Positions 32,044 to 41,423 of a stretch of DNA of 64,000 nt are shown here, one piece after another. Position 1 is the stretch's first letter. Each line of letters opens with the position of its first letter. The translations under genes and the position numbers were made by a program. This stretch comes from Peristeroidobacter agariperforans (lineage in GTDB: Bacteria; Pseudomonadota; Gammaproteobacteria; Steroidobacterales; Steroidobacteraceae): NCBI RefSeq assembly GCF_004138335.1, contig NZ_RYFW01000002.1:229501-293500 (forward strand), written 5' to 3'. The notes under the pieces were generated by a model. It did not search any database. It was given only the letters and a program-made list of their open reading frames with translations, and was not told where the DNA came from.

Positions 32044-32052
32044 ATCTCGGCC

Positions 32053-32137
32053 ACCGCGCCCCTCTTATATAAGTAGGGGTGCGGTCAGCAGCCCGCCCCT
32101 GACCGCGCCACCTCCTATATAAGAGGGCGCTCCGGTC
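32053..32137. repeat. Two tandem palindromes with a CTTATATAAG-type core
   Basis: The first element (32053-32085) is a near-perfect palindrome: ACCGC and CCCCT on the left, the 10-bp palindrome CTTATATAAG in the middle, AGGGG and GCGGT on the right. The second (32101-32137) is flanked by GACCG and CGGTC with a related CTATATAAG core. GCGGTCA at 32081-32087 also pairs with TGACCGC at 32100-32106, so the two can fold against each other. They fill the 5' region of the TonB receptor gene and could be operators, a transcription terminator of the preceding gene, or RNA structure. Confidence 0.7.
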
Positions 32138-32209
32138 GAGCCAGCCAGTTCTCGAGAATCAAACAACGTGTGCCCGTGAATTTCGTGGGTTGGCACGTCA
32201 GGGACAGTT

Positions 32210-34477
32210 ATGGCCGGCTCACGGGTTCGTTCATTGAAGGGCGCCCTGCTCGGTGCGGGCATCGCGTCTGTTGCAGCCAATGGCGCTATCGCCGAAACAA
32301 ACGCGGACGTTGCCGAGCGCAACACCATCGTTGTCACGGGCGTTCGCGAAAAGGGACAGGCGGCGGGCACGAAGACCGACACGCCGCTGATCGAAACCCC
32401 GCAGACCATCACCGTCATCGAGGCCGAAGAGCTGGCGCGTCGTAACGCCCGTTCCATCAACCAGGCGCTGAACTATGTCGCCGGCGTTTCCGCCAATCAG
32501 CGCGGCGGCATGGTGACTCGTTACGATCAAATGTATCTGCGCGGCTTCAGTCCGGCGTTCTACCTGGACGGTATGCGTTTGATCGCCGGTCCGTACTCGA
32601 CGCCGCAGGTCGATTTCAATCGCGTCGATCATCTCGACGTTGTCAAAGGTCCGGCTTCGGTGCTGTATGGCAACTCGTCGCCGGGCGGCTTGGTGAATCT
32701 CACCAGCAAGACGCCCGAGCCGATCGCGTTTCAGCGGCTCGAGGTCGCCGCGGGCAACTACGATACGCAGCTCGCGAGCGTCGATATCAACCGGCCGCTG
32801 GATGAAGCTGGCCATTGGTTGTTCCGTGTGGTCAGCGGCGCGCAGCGCTTCGACGGCTTCACAGACATGACCGAGAGCGAGCGCACGCACATCAGCCCGA
32901 TGCTCACGTTTGCGCCCTCGGAGCACACCAGCTTGACGTTGATCGGGGCCTATCAGCACGACCCCAAAGGCGGCGGATATTCGGGCGTGCCGGCGTTCGG
33001 CTCGGTGCTGCCGAATCCATTCGGCGAGCTGCCCGAGGACATCAACACCGGCGATCCGGATTACGAGGTGTTCGATCGTTACCAGCGCACGTTCTCGGCG
33101 CTGTTCCGGCACGACTTCAACGAGCATGTGTCGTTGCGAACCAATGCCCGCTTTCACAACACCGAGTTGAGCTACCGCCAGATCTATGTCGCGGGCTTCC
33201 CGACGACGGGCGCGGGGGCGAGTCGCAACACGGACTTCTCGAGGATCATTCGCGGCGGCGGCGGCGCCGACGAAGACTTCGATACGATGACCGCCGACAC
33301 CAGCCTGGCAATCAAGTTCTCGACCGGGCCGCTGGCTCATAGCGTGCTCGTAGGCGTGGACTATCAAAACATCGACGGCGAGAATGTCCAGCACTTCAAC
33401 ACCGGCGAGACCGACAACCCGACGACCAGCATTCCCAATCTGAGTTTGTATGCGCCCACTTATCGCGGCGTGATGCCCGCTCTCGACTTGACGCTACTGT
33501 CACCGGGTTACACCAACACCAGGAGCGAGCGTGAGCAGATCGGCTTTTATGCGCAGGATCAGATCGAGATCGACCGGCTGCAGCTGATCGCGAGCGGCCG
33601 CTACGACGATTACCAGCAGGATTCGCTCAACAAGAAGAACGACGTGACGACGCCGCTGTCCCAGCACGCCTTCACCGGGCGGCTGGGCGCGTTGTACGAG
33701 CTGTCGATGGGGCTCGCGCCGTTCGTGAGTTATTCCGAATCGTTCGAGCCGCAGGCCGGCACGACGTCTCAAGGCGATCCGTTCGACCCGGTGACCGGCC
33801 GTCAGTATGAAGTGGGCTTGAAATATCAGCCGCGGGCCCTGAACGCGTTGTTCACGCTCGCGGCTTATGACTTGCGCCGGCAAAAAGTGCCGGTGGGACA
33901 TCCGAACGCCGGCGCCAATGGCATTCCCAACAACGCGCAGGTTCAGATCGGCGAAGTGAAAGTGCAGGGTGTCGAGCTGGAAGGTCGCGGCGAAGTACTG
34001 CCGGGATTCGAAGTCGTGCTCACCGGCACGTACACCGATTCCGAAATCACTCGAGGTGCGCCGGCAAGTGGCGTAACGCCGTCAACGACGGGTACGCGTC
34101 TGCTCGGCGCGCCGGTGTGGATGGCGTCGACTTTCCTGAGCTATGACTTCGGCGTGGCGCGTCCTGAAGGATGGCTCGGTGGCCTGACGCTCGGCCTCGG
34201 CTCTCGCTATGTTGGCGGTTCCGAGGGCACGACGACATACGCGGTCATCAACAACGTGCAGCAGTTCAGCCATTTCACGACCGACAGCTTTGTGCTGGTC
34301 GACGCGTTGGCTTCTTACGATCTGGGCCGCCTGTCGTCTGCTCTGGGCGGTGCACAGCTGGCCTTGAACGTGGCCAACCTGTTCGACGAAAAGCACGTCA
34401 CCGCGTGCCCATTCTCCAACAGCTGCTACTTCGGCGCGTCGCGCACCGTCGTCGGCACTTTGCGTTACGAGTGGTGA
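32210..34477 (+). CDS. TonB-dependent siderophore-type outer-membrane receptor
   Basis: This 755-residue protein has a signal peptide, a plug domain (TDTPLIETPQTITVIEAEEL, ALNYVAGVSANQRGG, YLRGFSPAFYLDG, DVVKGPASVLYGNSSPGGLV), and a long barrel ending with LRYEW, an aromatic C-terminus for outer-membrane insertion. Segment order and length match FhuE/FoxA-like ferric-siderophore receptors. It imports a ligand with energy from TonB-ExbBD. The upstream palindromes may control it. The gene ends four bases from the convergent aminopeptidase stop. Ligand identity cannot be read from the sequence. Confidence 0.93.
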   Translation: MAGSRVRSLKGALLGAGIASVAANGAIAETNADVAERNTIVVTGVREKGQAAGTKTDTPLIETPQTITVIEAEELARRNARSINQALNYVAGVSANQRGGMVTRYDQMYLRGFSPAFYLDGMRLIAGPYSTPQVDFNRVDHLDVVKGPASVLYGNSSPGGLVNLTSKTPEPIAFQRLEVAAGNYDTQLASVDINRPLDEAGHWLFRVVSGAQRFDGFTDMTESERTHISPMLTFAPSEHTSLTLIGAYQHDPKGGGYSGVPAFGSVLPNPFGELPEDINTGDPDYEVFDRYQRTFSALFRHDFNEHVSLRTNARFHNTELSYRQIYVAGFPTTGAGASRNTDFSRIIRGGGGADEDFDTMTADTSLAIKFSTGPLAHSVLVGVDYQNIDGENVQHFNTGETDNPTTSIPNLSLYAPTYRGVMPALDLTLLSPGYTNTRSEREQIGFYAQDQIEIDRLQLIASGRYDDYQQDSLNKKNDVTTPLSQHAFTGRLGALYELSMGLAPFVSYSESFEPQAGTTSQGDPFDPVTGRQYEVGLKYQPRALNALFTLAAYDLRRQKVPVGHPNAGANGIPNNAQVQIGEVKVQGVELEGRGEVLPGFEVVLTGTYTDSEITRGAPASGVTPSTTGTRLLGAPVWMASTFLSYDFGVARPEGWLGGLTLGLGSRYVGGSEGTTTYAVINNVQQFSHFTTDSFVLVDALASYDLGRLSSALGGAQLALNVANLFDEKHVTACPFSNSCYFGASRTVVGTLRYEW

Positions 34478-34480
34478 CGA

Positions 34481-35221
34481 TCAAGTCACGACGATCGGAC
34501 GATCGCGCGTGATGATCATTGTATGTTCGAACTGCGCGCCTCGGCTGCCGTCCGGGGTGCGCAGAGTCCAGCCGTCCGGGGCGGTCACTGCCGTGGTCGC
34601 GCGCGTCGTCAGGAACGGCTCGATGGTGATGACCCAGCCTTCCTTCAACAGCATCCGATTGCGCGGCTCAAACGTGTTCGGAACTTGCGGGTCTTCGTGG
34701 ATGTAACGGCCCACGCCGTGGCCACACAGATTGCGCACGACTCTGAATCCACAGCGCTTCGCTCGGCGCTCCACGGCGCGACCGATGTTGTGCATCGGGA
34801 CGCCAGCCGTCGCCTGTTCCATCGCATCTTGTAACGCTTGCCGGGTCGCTTTCAGAAGCTGAGCCGACTGAACGGACACGGTGCCGACCGCAAAGCTCGC
34901 GCCAGTGTCGGCCCAGTAGCCGTCGAGCTCGGCGGAGACGTCGATGTTCACCAAGTCGCCCTCGCGCAGGACTCGCTGCGAGGACGGGATGCCGTGAGCG
35001 ATGTCGTCGTTGACGCTGATGCAGGTGGTCCCCGGGAATCCGTACGCCAGTTGCGGCGCCGAGCGGGCGCCCTGACGATCGAGAATTTCCCTGCCGATCG
35101 CGTCCAGTTCCGCGGTGGTCACGCCCGGCGCCACACGAGCGCCCATGGCATCGCGCGCTTCAGCCACGATGGCGCCGATGCGCTGTAAACCTTCGATGTC
35201 GTGCCGGCCGTCGATGGACAT
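34481..35221 (-). CDS. map: Type I methionine aminopeptidase
   Basis: This 246-residue enzyme removes N-terminal Met from nascent proteins. Metal ligands are visible in LVNIDVSAELDGYWADTGAS (two Asp), LCGHGVGRYIHEDP (His), TIEPFLTT (Glu) and QFEHTMIIT (Glu). The ATG at 35221 has AGGTG six bases before it, better than a GTG at 35230. It sits alone between a TonB receptor and a small membrane protein, not in the usual rpsB neighbourhood, so it may be an accessory paralogue. A resistance-type function against Met-aminopeptidase inhibitors would be one possibility. Confidence 0.94.
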   Translation of the reverse strand: MSIDGRHDIEGLQRIGAIVAEARDAMGARVAPGVTTAELDAIGREILDRQGARSAPQLAYGFPGTTCISVNDDIAHGIPSSQRVLREGDLVNIDVSAELDGYWADTGASFAVGTVSVQSAQLLKATRQALQDAMEQATAGVPMHNIGRAVERRAKRCGFRVVRNLCGHGVGRYIHEDPQVPNTFEPRNRMLLKEGWVITIEPFLTTRATTAVTAPDGWTLRTPDGSRGAQFEHTMIITRDRPIVVT

Positions 35222-35260
35222 GTCATTCACCTGAAATTCGACAGCGTAAAGGGTACCCCA

Positions 35261-35674
35261 CTACCGAATGATTTGCCCGCGCCGGCGCAGCGCCTGTCCA
35301 AAAAAGCGCCGCGCGACTTCCAGCAACACCAACGCCGCTGCGCCGACTTCGAGCAGGATCGTCGTGTTCATCGTCGAGCTGTGAGCTGACAGCGGCGCGA
35401 CGACGTAGTGGCCGAGACTGTCCAATCCAAGCACGGCGTACACCGCCAACAACATCAACCCGATCGACTCGCGCCCTCGGTATACCAACAGCGCGCCGAT
35501 GCTGCCGAGCGCGGTCATTCCGATCCACGCCAAGTAGACGCCGCCGCGAGACCACGAGGCCGGCAGGCCCGGATAGTCGCGGAGAAACTCGGCGTTGTGT
35601 ACAAAGTGCACGAGGCTCGCCACGGCATAGCAGGCGAGCAAGAGGAACAGCAGCCGTTGGTTCGGGCGAGTCAC
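35261..35674 (-). CDS. Small four-helix membrane protein
   Basis: The 137-residue product has four hydrophobic segments: LLFLLLACYAVASLVHFV, VYLAWIGMTALGSIGALLV, IGLMLLAVYAVLGLDSLG and ILLEVGAAALVLLEVA. HFVHNAEFLRDYPGLP lies between the first two. No characterised family was recognised. GTG at 35674 with GGAA upstream is my start. It lies 39 bases upstream of the aminopeptidase start and may be cotranscribed with it. Confidence 0.75.
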   Translation of the reverse strand: MTRPNQRLLFLLLACYAVASLVHFVHNAEFLRDYPGLPASWSRGGVYLAWIGMTALGSIGALLVYRGRESIGLMLLAVYAVLGLDSLGHYVVAPLSAHSSTMNTTILLEVGAAALVLLEVARRFFGQALRRRGQIIR

Positions 35675-35883
35675 AAATGTTTCCGTCGACGACGTGACTG
35701 CTATGTAACAAACGTTCGCGCACTGCGTAAAGCATCTATCTTGAATCGCAACCGTCGTCGGCGTAGCGTCGAGTGCGAACGTGATCATTCACGTAGGAAG
35801 ATCCGATGTGTTTCGGGCGCATCGTCGCCCCGAAAACAACAACGATCTGGCTCCCGTCGGAATACAAACACGGAGTATGTTTC

Positions 35884-38667
35884 ATGAATAGGCATGAGGG
35901 ATTGCTTTGGCTGCGATCCGGCGCATCGCGCCTGACCGCGCCCGCCCTGGTTCTAACAGCTGCCGCGCTGGGATTCTCGCCCTTGACCGTCGATGCCAAG
36001 CCTGCCGCGAAAAACCTGGGCGGTGGCCTCGAGCAGATCGCACAGCCAGCGGCTGCTGCACGTCGGGCCGCAGTCAGCGAAGTTCAGTTGACTCATCCCA
36101 TTCAGTTCGACGCCGCCGGCCGCGCGCTGGTGCGTATCTCGCTGGATGGCAAAGTGCCGGCCGCGACGGTGATAGAAAGTTTGAAAAGCACCACAGGCGT
36201 GGAAGTCACGGCCACCGACCTGAGTTATCGCGCCGGTGTGGTCGAGGCGTATGTGCCCGGTGGTTCGCTGTTGAGTATCGCCGGCAAAAAAGGCGTGCTC
36301 GCTGTCGTGCCGTCGAGCCCGATGGTCACCAACGTCGGGGCGACCGACAGCCAGGGCATCGTTCAACATCGCGTTGACAAGATTCCCGGCATCGATGGCT
36401 CGGGCATTACTGTCGGTGTGATGTCGGACAGTTACGATACCAACGTCGCACCGAACAGCGCCGCCGCCGACATCGCGACCGGTGACTTGCCCGGCGCCGG
36501 CAATCCGCTAGGCAACACCGAACCGGTGGTCGTGCTGCAAGATTGGCCGTTGGCCTCGGATGAAGGCCGCGCGATGTTACAGATCGTCCACGATATGGCG
36601 CCGAAGGCGCGGCTCGGCTTCGCAACGGCGAATGGCGGCGAAGTCAATTTCGCCAATAACATTCGTGCACTCGCCGGCTTCCCGGGCGCGCCGAACGCGG
36701 TGCCAGGCTTCAAGGCCGATGTCATCGTCGACGACATCATCTATCTGGCCGAGCCCTTCTTCCAGGACGGCATCGTCGCGCAGGCGGTCGATGAAGTCGC
36801 GGCGGCGGGCGTGTCGTATTTCTCCTCCGCCGGCAATCGTCCCGCCACTCAGGCGTACGACTCGAAGGTGCACCTCGTGCCGGGCGAGTCCGCTTCGTGG
36901 GCGGGTACGAATCTCGACTTCAGCGCGGTCGATCCGGCCCTGTATGCGGGCGGCTTCCACGATTTCGCCGGTGGCAGCGCCGTCGATATCGCGCAGACCA
37001 TCGCATTCAACAGCGGCAGCACCATCGTGTTCCAGTGGAACGAGCCGTACGATCCGATCCCGCCGACACCGGTGGGAGCGCCGATCGTTGCCGGCGTGAA
37101 CACGGTGCCCCCGAATGGAACCTCGACGTTTACGTTCCCCGGTACGGCCGGACAGTTGGTGGAAATATTCGTCGATGCCGACGACACCACGACCGGGACG
37201 CCGAATCCGGATCTGACCTTCGCTTTGTTCGATCCGAACGGCCAGCAGATCCAGTTCGTGGATTCGACCACGAATCCGGAGTCGCTGATCCTGGAGCTGC
37301 CGCTCGCCGGCACGTACACCGTGCTGGTCGACAGCTTCACGGCGGAGCAGTTCGGTGACTATTCCTATCGCGTGCAACAGGTGGAAGTCGTCGAGCAGGT
37401 GCTTTCCGATTACAACCTGCTGTTCTTCCTGCCGGATGGAACATTCATCGGCTCGTTCGCGGAACAGAATCGTTTCACCAATCGACCGGTGGAGATCGGC
37501 CAGCTGCCGGGCGCGACGTTGCAGATGGTGATCGCACGGGCCAACACGCCCAGCAAGAACCGGAACGTGGCGGATCGCATTCGCTATGTCGGCTTCAGCG
37601 GCGTGAATCCGCAGGAGTACTTCAGCTATCTGGGGCCGGTGACATACGGTCACAACTCGGCCGCGGGCGCGATGGGGGTCGCGGCCTATGCATTCTATGC
37701 GCCGTTCGTTCCGGAGGCGTTCACGTCGCCCGGCCCGTCGACGATCTACTTCGACAAGAACAACAAACGTTATCGTTCGCCGCTGATCCGGCAGAAGCCG
37801 GATATGGCTGCGATGGATGGCGCCAATACGACGTTCTTCACGTCGGATTCGATCGTCGATCCGGATACCTTCCCGAACTTCTTCGGCACGAGCGCGGCGG
37901 CTCCGCATGCGGCGTCGATCGCGGCGCTGGTGCTCGACGCAGCGGGCGGGCCGGGCTCGGTGAAGCCGGAGCGTATGCGCAAGATCCTTCAAGACAGCGC
38001 GTTCAGGCATGACCTCGATCCGTTCTTCTCATCCGGCTTCGCCTTGTCGGGCGGCAGTCTGGTTGCGATCAACGCGTCGGCGGATCAGAACTCCATCAGT
38101 CAGTTCGATCCCAACGTGTTCACGATCACCCAGCTCGGTTTGAGAAAGCTGGCCAGCCTCTCGATCAACGGCAGCGGCGGCAATGTGACACAGGCGACCC
38201 AGGGCATCGTGTTCGACGAGCGGACCACGCCGGCTCCGGCGCCGGGTCAGTCGTTCGTCGTCGGTCGTACGGTGGGGCTGGATGCATCCGACGTGACGGC
38301 CGCGCTGTCGACTCCGGCGGATCCGCCGGGTGTCGCCGGTCAATACAAACAACTCGATCTCGCGTTCCGTTCAGGATCGTTCCGCAGCGGCGACTTGTTG
38401 TCGTTCGGCATCGATCGCGACGAAGCCGATGCCGCCGGGCCGAATGTCGCCGCGGGCGGCAACTCCGCCGACTTGTTGGGCGGCGGCGTGCTGATTCCCT
38501 CTGGCAACGTGGTTCCGGGCGGCGCCGGCTTCTTCGGCACCTATGAAGGCGGCGGCGGCTTCCGCGGCGAGTTCTTCAACCTGATCGGCAAGGGCTACAG
38601 CCAGCTCGACGGCTACGGCTTCGTGAATGCCGAAGCGGCGGTGAAGGCCGTGCAGAAGAAAAAGTAA
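35884..38667 (+). CDS. Secreted S8-type peptidase with PPC-like domain and Glu in the His position
   Basis: This 927-residue protein has a signal peptide (ending near TVDAKP). The catalytic Asp is D182 in GVMSDSYD, the oxyanion Asn is N318 in SSAGN, and the nucleophile is S670 in GTSAAAPHAASIAALVL. Where subtilases have HGT, this protein has DEGRAMLQIVHD, placing Glu 227 in the His position, as in the Ser-Glu-Asp triad of sedolisins. A pre-peptidase C-terminal-like beta domain (TFTFPGTAGQLVEIFVD, then LPLAGTYTVLVDS) is inserted between Asn and Ser. GGAG precedes the ATG at 35884. A textbook terminator follows. Confidence 0.85.
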   Translation: MNRHEGLLWLRSGASRLTAPALVLTAAALGFSPLTVDAKPAAKNLGGGLEQIAQPAAAARRAAVSEVQLTHPIQFDAAGRALVRISLDGKVPAATVIESLKSTTGVEVTATDLSYRAGVVEAYVPGGSLLSIAGKKGVLAVVPSSPMVTNVGATDSQGIVQHRVDKIPGIDGSGITVGVMSDSYDTNVAPNSAAADIATGDLPGAGNPLGNTEPVVVLQDWPLASDEGRAMLQIVHDMAPKARLGFATANGGEVNFANNIRALAGFPGAPNAVPGFKADVIVDDIIYLAEPFFQDGIVAQAVDEVAAAGVSYFSSAGNRPATQAYDSKVHLVPGESASWAGTNLDFSAVDPALYAGGFHDFAGGSAVDIAQTIAFNSGSTIVFQWNEPYDPIPPTPVGAPIVAGVNTVPPNGTSTFTFPGTAGQLVEIFVDADDTTTGTPNPDLTFALFDPNGQQIQFVDSTTNPESLILELPLAGTYTVLVDSFTAEQFGDYSYRVQQVEVVEQVLSDYNLLFFLPDGTFIGSFAEQNRFTNRPVEIGQLPGATLQMVIARANTPSKNRNVADRIRYVGFSGVNPQEYFSYLGPVTYGHNSAAGAMGVAAYAFYAPFVPEAFTSPGPSTIYFDKNNKRYRSPLIRQKPDMAAMDGANTTFFTSDSIVDPDTFPNFFGTSAAAPHAASIAALVLDAAGGPGSVKPERMRKILQDSAFRHDLDPFFSSGFALSGGSLVAINASADQNSISQFDPNVFTITQLGLRKLASLSINGSGGNVTQATQGIVFDERTTPAPAPGQSFVVGRTVGLDASDVTAALSTPADPPGVAGQYKQLDLAFRSGSFRSGDLLSFGIDRDEADAAGPNVAAGGNSADLLGGGVLIPSGNVVPGGAGFFGTYEGGGGFRGEFFNLIGKGYSQLDGYGFVNAEAAVKAVQKKK

Positions 38668-38697
38668 CCAGATCTCTCGCGCTATCGTGAGATCGAG

Positions 38698-38728
38698 GGC
38701 CCGCGGCGTGAGTCGCGGGCCTTTTTTT
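38698..38728 (+). terminator. Rho-independent terminator of the S8 peptidase gene
   Basis: GGCCCGCG pairs with CGCGGGCC across an eight-base loop, followed at once by seven T. It starts 30 bases after the peptidase stop. Confidence 0.93.
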
Positions 38729-38739
38729 GTCAGCTGACG

Positions 38740-39573
38740 TTACTCTGCGCCCGCCGGAAAGGCGGGCAGCTTGCCGATGTCGGCCTGCTCATGCTGAATG
38801 ACGACGGTGGCGCGCAGGTTCTTCGCAAGGTTTTTGAATCGATCCAGCGAGGCGAGCGACTGCGCGCGATCGGAGTTGAAGATGGGTACGCCGTTCGTGG
38901 CGTAGTTCTCTTCGAAGTGCGCCACGTCGCCGGACAATAGAACGTAACCTTGCTTCGCCAGCTTCACGAGCAATCCGTGATGGCCCGGCGTGTGTCCCGG
39001 CAAATCGAGCATGACGACGCTACGATCGCCGAACACGTCTTTGTCGCCGGTGACTTCTTCCAGCTTGCCTGCGCCGTTGAGCCAGTGCGTAAGAGGTTTA
39101 GCCCGTGCGCTGCCTGGCGTTCGTAGCGCATCGATATCGCCTTTGCCCATCAATAGCCGCGCCTGCGGAAACAGCGCCGCCTGGCCGGTGTGGTCGTAGT
39201 GATAGTGACTGATGCCGATGATTGCGATCTGCTTCGGATCGACACCGAGTGTCTGCAGCTGATCGGGCAGCGACTTGCTCAGGCTCTCGCCGGTCGCGCC
39301 CGCACCTTGCAACGGTTTGCCGAGCGCTTCGATCGACAAGCCTGTGTCCCACAACATGTATGTCTCGCCGTGCTTGATGAGGTAGCACGCCGCTGTCAGC
39401 TGCTTCGACTTGCCGAGGTACGCATAGGTGTCGGAGAACAGGTTCAGGTCGTCTTCCTGAATTGCCCCGCAGTCGAGGCGCCAAAGCTTCACCGGCGCGG
39501 GGGAGGCGGCCGGCGTTCCGGTAGCAACTAGAAAGACGGCGATGGCGAGCAACGTCAAGGATCGCGGGTTCAT
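38740..39573 (-). CDS. Secreted MBL-fold hydrolase, lactonase-like
   Basis: This 277-residue protein has a signal peptide (LTLLAIAVFLVATGTPAAS) and an MBL metal site ISHYHYDHTGQ (HxHxDH), LPGHTPGHHGL and LLSGDVAHFEENY. It resembles N-acylhomoserine-lactonase-family proteins but is exported to the periplasm, unlike the cytoplasmic relative at 1990-2856. No good ribosome site precedes the ATG at 39573, but the frame upstream lacks family sequence and the signal peptide supports it. It stands alone, divergent from the hscC operon. Confidence 0.88.
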   Translation of the reverse strand: MNPRSLTLLAIAVFLVATGTPAASPAPVKLWRLDCGAIQEDDLNLFSDTYAYLGKSKQLTAACYLIKHGETYMLWDTGLSIEALGKPLQGAGATGESLSKSLPDQLQTLGVDPKQIAIIGISHYHYDHTGQAALFPQARLLMGKGDIDALRTPGSARAKPLTHWLNGAGKLEEVTGDKDVFGDRSVVMLDLPGHTPGHHGLLVKLAKQGYVLLSGDVAHFEENYATNGVPIFNSDRAQSLASLDRFKNLAKNLRATVVIQHEQADIGKLPAFPAGAE

Positions 39574-39714
39574 GAGGGAAGCCAGTAGTTTTACAAACGT
39601 ATGGCAAATGTTAGCCGGAAATGGGCAGCCCTGGTGTTTTTGTGACGGCGGCCCGGTCGCGCGGGGTCTCCGGCATTTGTAATATCCCATCGGCAGCGGG
39701 AGGACGGAATAACA

Positions 39715-41418
39715 ATGCTGGTGGGGATCGACCTGGGCACGACTAACAGCCTGATCGGCGCGTGGGTCGAAGACAAGCCGCACCTGATCAAGAACGCGTT
39801 TGGAGACGTCCTGACGCCTTCGGTCGTCGGCGTGGACGACGGCGGCGGCTTGCTGGTCGGCGCCGCCGCCAAGGACCGATTGATCTCCCATCCCCACCTG
39901 ACCGCCGCCGGTTTCAAGCGCTACATGGGCACCCAGTACGAGGTGCAGCTAGGCACTCGACGCTTTCGCGCGGAGGAGCTGTCGGCGCTCGTTCTGCGGT
40001 CGTTGAAAGAAGATGCCGAGGCGTTCCTTGGCGCGCCGGTGACTGAAGCTGTCATTACGGTGCCCGCGTACTTCAACGACACTCAGCGTAAGGCGACGCT
40101 CGCAGCAGGCAAGCTCGCGGGCTTGCACGTCGAACGCCTGCTCAACGAGCCGACGGCGGCGGCGCTCGCTCATGGCCTTGCCAACAAGAACGCGGAAACG
40201 AAATATCTGGTGTTCGATCTGGGCGGCGGCACCTTCGACGTCTCCATCGTCGAGCTGTTCGACGGCGTCATCGAAGTGCACGCGAGCTCCGGCGACAATT
40301 TTCTGGGTGGCGACGATTTCCGCGATCAGCTGGTCAAGCTGTTTCTGGCGCAGCATGGCGCGGCGCTGAAGATCGATCCGTTGAAACCGCCGCAGGCGTT
40401 GCTCGAGCGCACCTCTCGCCAGGCGGAGCTGGCCAAGCGCAAGCTCACCAATGCGCCGACCGCGCAAATGTGTGTGACGTGGGAGGAGCAGGAGCTGCGT
40501 TGGGACATCACGGCGGTCGACTTCGAGCGCCATTGCGAGGCGTTGCTGAACCGGCTCTCGCGTCCCATTCAACAAGCGTTGCGCGATGCCCGGCTGCGTA
40601 CCGGTCAGCTCGATGAGGTCGTGCTCGTCGGCGGCGCGACTCGCATGCCGATGATTCGCAAGCTGGTGACCAAGCTGTTCGGCCGTTTCCCCGTGGTCGA
40701 CATCAATCCCGACGAGGCCATCGCGCAAGGCGCGGCGATTCAAGCGGCTTTGAAAGCACGCAATTCGGCGCTCAACGATGTGGTGATGACCGACGTGAGC
40801 CCATACTCGATGGGCGTGGAGGTCGCGCGTGAGGTGAGCGAGCAGCAGTTCGAGCAGGGCTTGTACGCGCCGATTCTCGAACGTAACAGTCACATTCCGA
40901 TCAGCCGCGAGGAGCGCTTCAACACGCTGCAGGACAACCAGACGCAGATCAATCTGCGAGTGTTCCAGGGCGAGAACCCGCTGGTGAAGAACAACATCCT
41001 GCTCGGCGAGATCAACGTGAAAGTGCCGAAGGGGCCGGCGCGGCAGCAGTGCGTGGACGTGCGGTTCACCTACGACCTCGACGGCCTGCTCGAGGTGGAA
41101 GTGACGGTGGTTGCGACCGGTGAGAAGCAACGCCTGGTCATCGAAGGCAATCCTGGCGTGCTCAGCAAAGAAGAAATCGACCGGCGTTTCGGCGAGTTGT
41201 CCAAGCTGAAGCTGCATCCGCGCAACGACCTGGTCAACAAGCAACTGCTGGCGCGCGCCGAGCGTGCTTATGAAGAATCGCTTGGCGCGGCTCGCGAGGC
41301 GATCTCACATCGATTGGTGAGTTTCCAGAGTGTGATCTCGCGGCAGGAGCGGCGGGAGATCGCTCGTGCGCGCGAAGAGTTCGAATCGTTCCTGAATGAA
41401 CTAGAAGCGGATCGCTAG
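39715..41418 (+). CDS. hscC: Hsp70-family chaperone HscC
   Basis: The 567-residue Hsp70 shows [14 protein letters not shown] (phosphate 1), [43 protein letters not shown] (phosphate 2), [12 protein letters not shown] (adenosine) and a substrate domain from about residue 370 ([17 protein letters not shown]). It is shorter than DnaK (about 640) and lacks the long disordered C-terminal tail, as in HscC. HscC works with dedicated J-proteins (DjlB/DjlC in E. coli); such a gene starts five bases after its stop. GGGAGG precedes the ATG. It is cytoplasmic; natural clients are poorly known. Confidence 0.93.
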   Translation: MLVGIDLGTTNSLIGAWVEDKPHLIKNAFGDVLTPSVVGVDDGGGLLVGAAAKDRLISHPHLTAAGFKRYMGTQYEVQLGTRRFRAEELSALVLRSLKEDAEAFLGAPVTEAVITVPAYFNDTQRKATLAAGKLAGLHVERLLNEPTAAALAHGLANKNAETKYLVFDLGGGTFDVSIVELFDGVIEVHASSGDNFLGGDDFRDQLVKLFLAQHGAALKIDPLKPPQALLERTSRQAELAKRKLTNAPTAQMCVTWEEQELRWDITAVDFERHCEALLNRLSRPIQQALRDARLRTGQLDEVVLVGGATRMPMIRKLVTKLFGRFPVVDINPDEAIAQGAAIQAALKARNSALNDVVMTDVSPYSMGVEVAREVSEQQFEQGLYAPILERNSHIPISREERFNTLQDNQTQINLRVFQGENPLVKNNILLGEINVKVPKGPARQQCVDVRFTYDLDGLLEVEVTVVATGEKQRLVIEGNPGVLSKEEIDRRFGELSKLKLHPRNDLVNKQLLARAERAYEESLGAAREAISHRLVSFQSVISRQERREIARAREEFESFLNELEADR

Positions 41419-41423
41419 CCTCT

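Noticed and set aside
39949-41244. A 431-codon minus-strand frame opposite hscC
   Set aside because: It is antisense to a complete Hsp70 gene and carries no recognisable domain.
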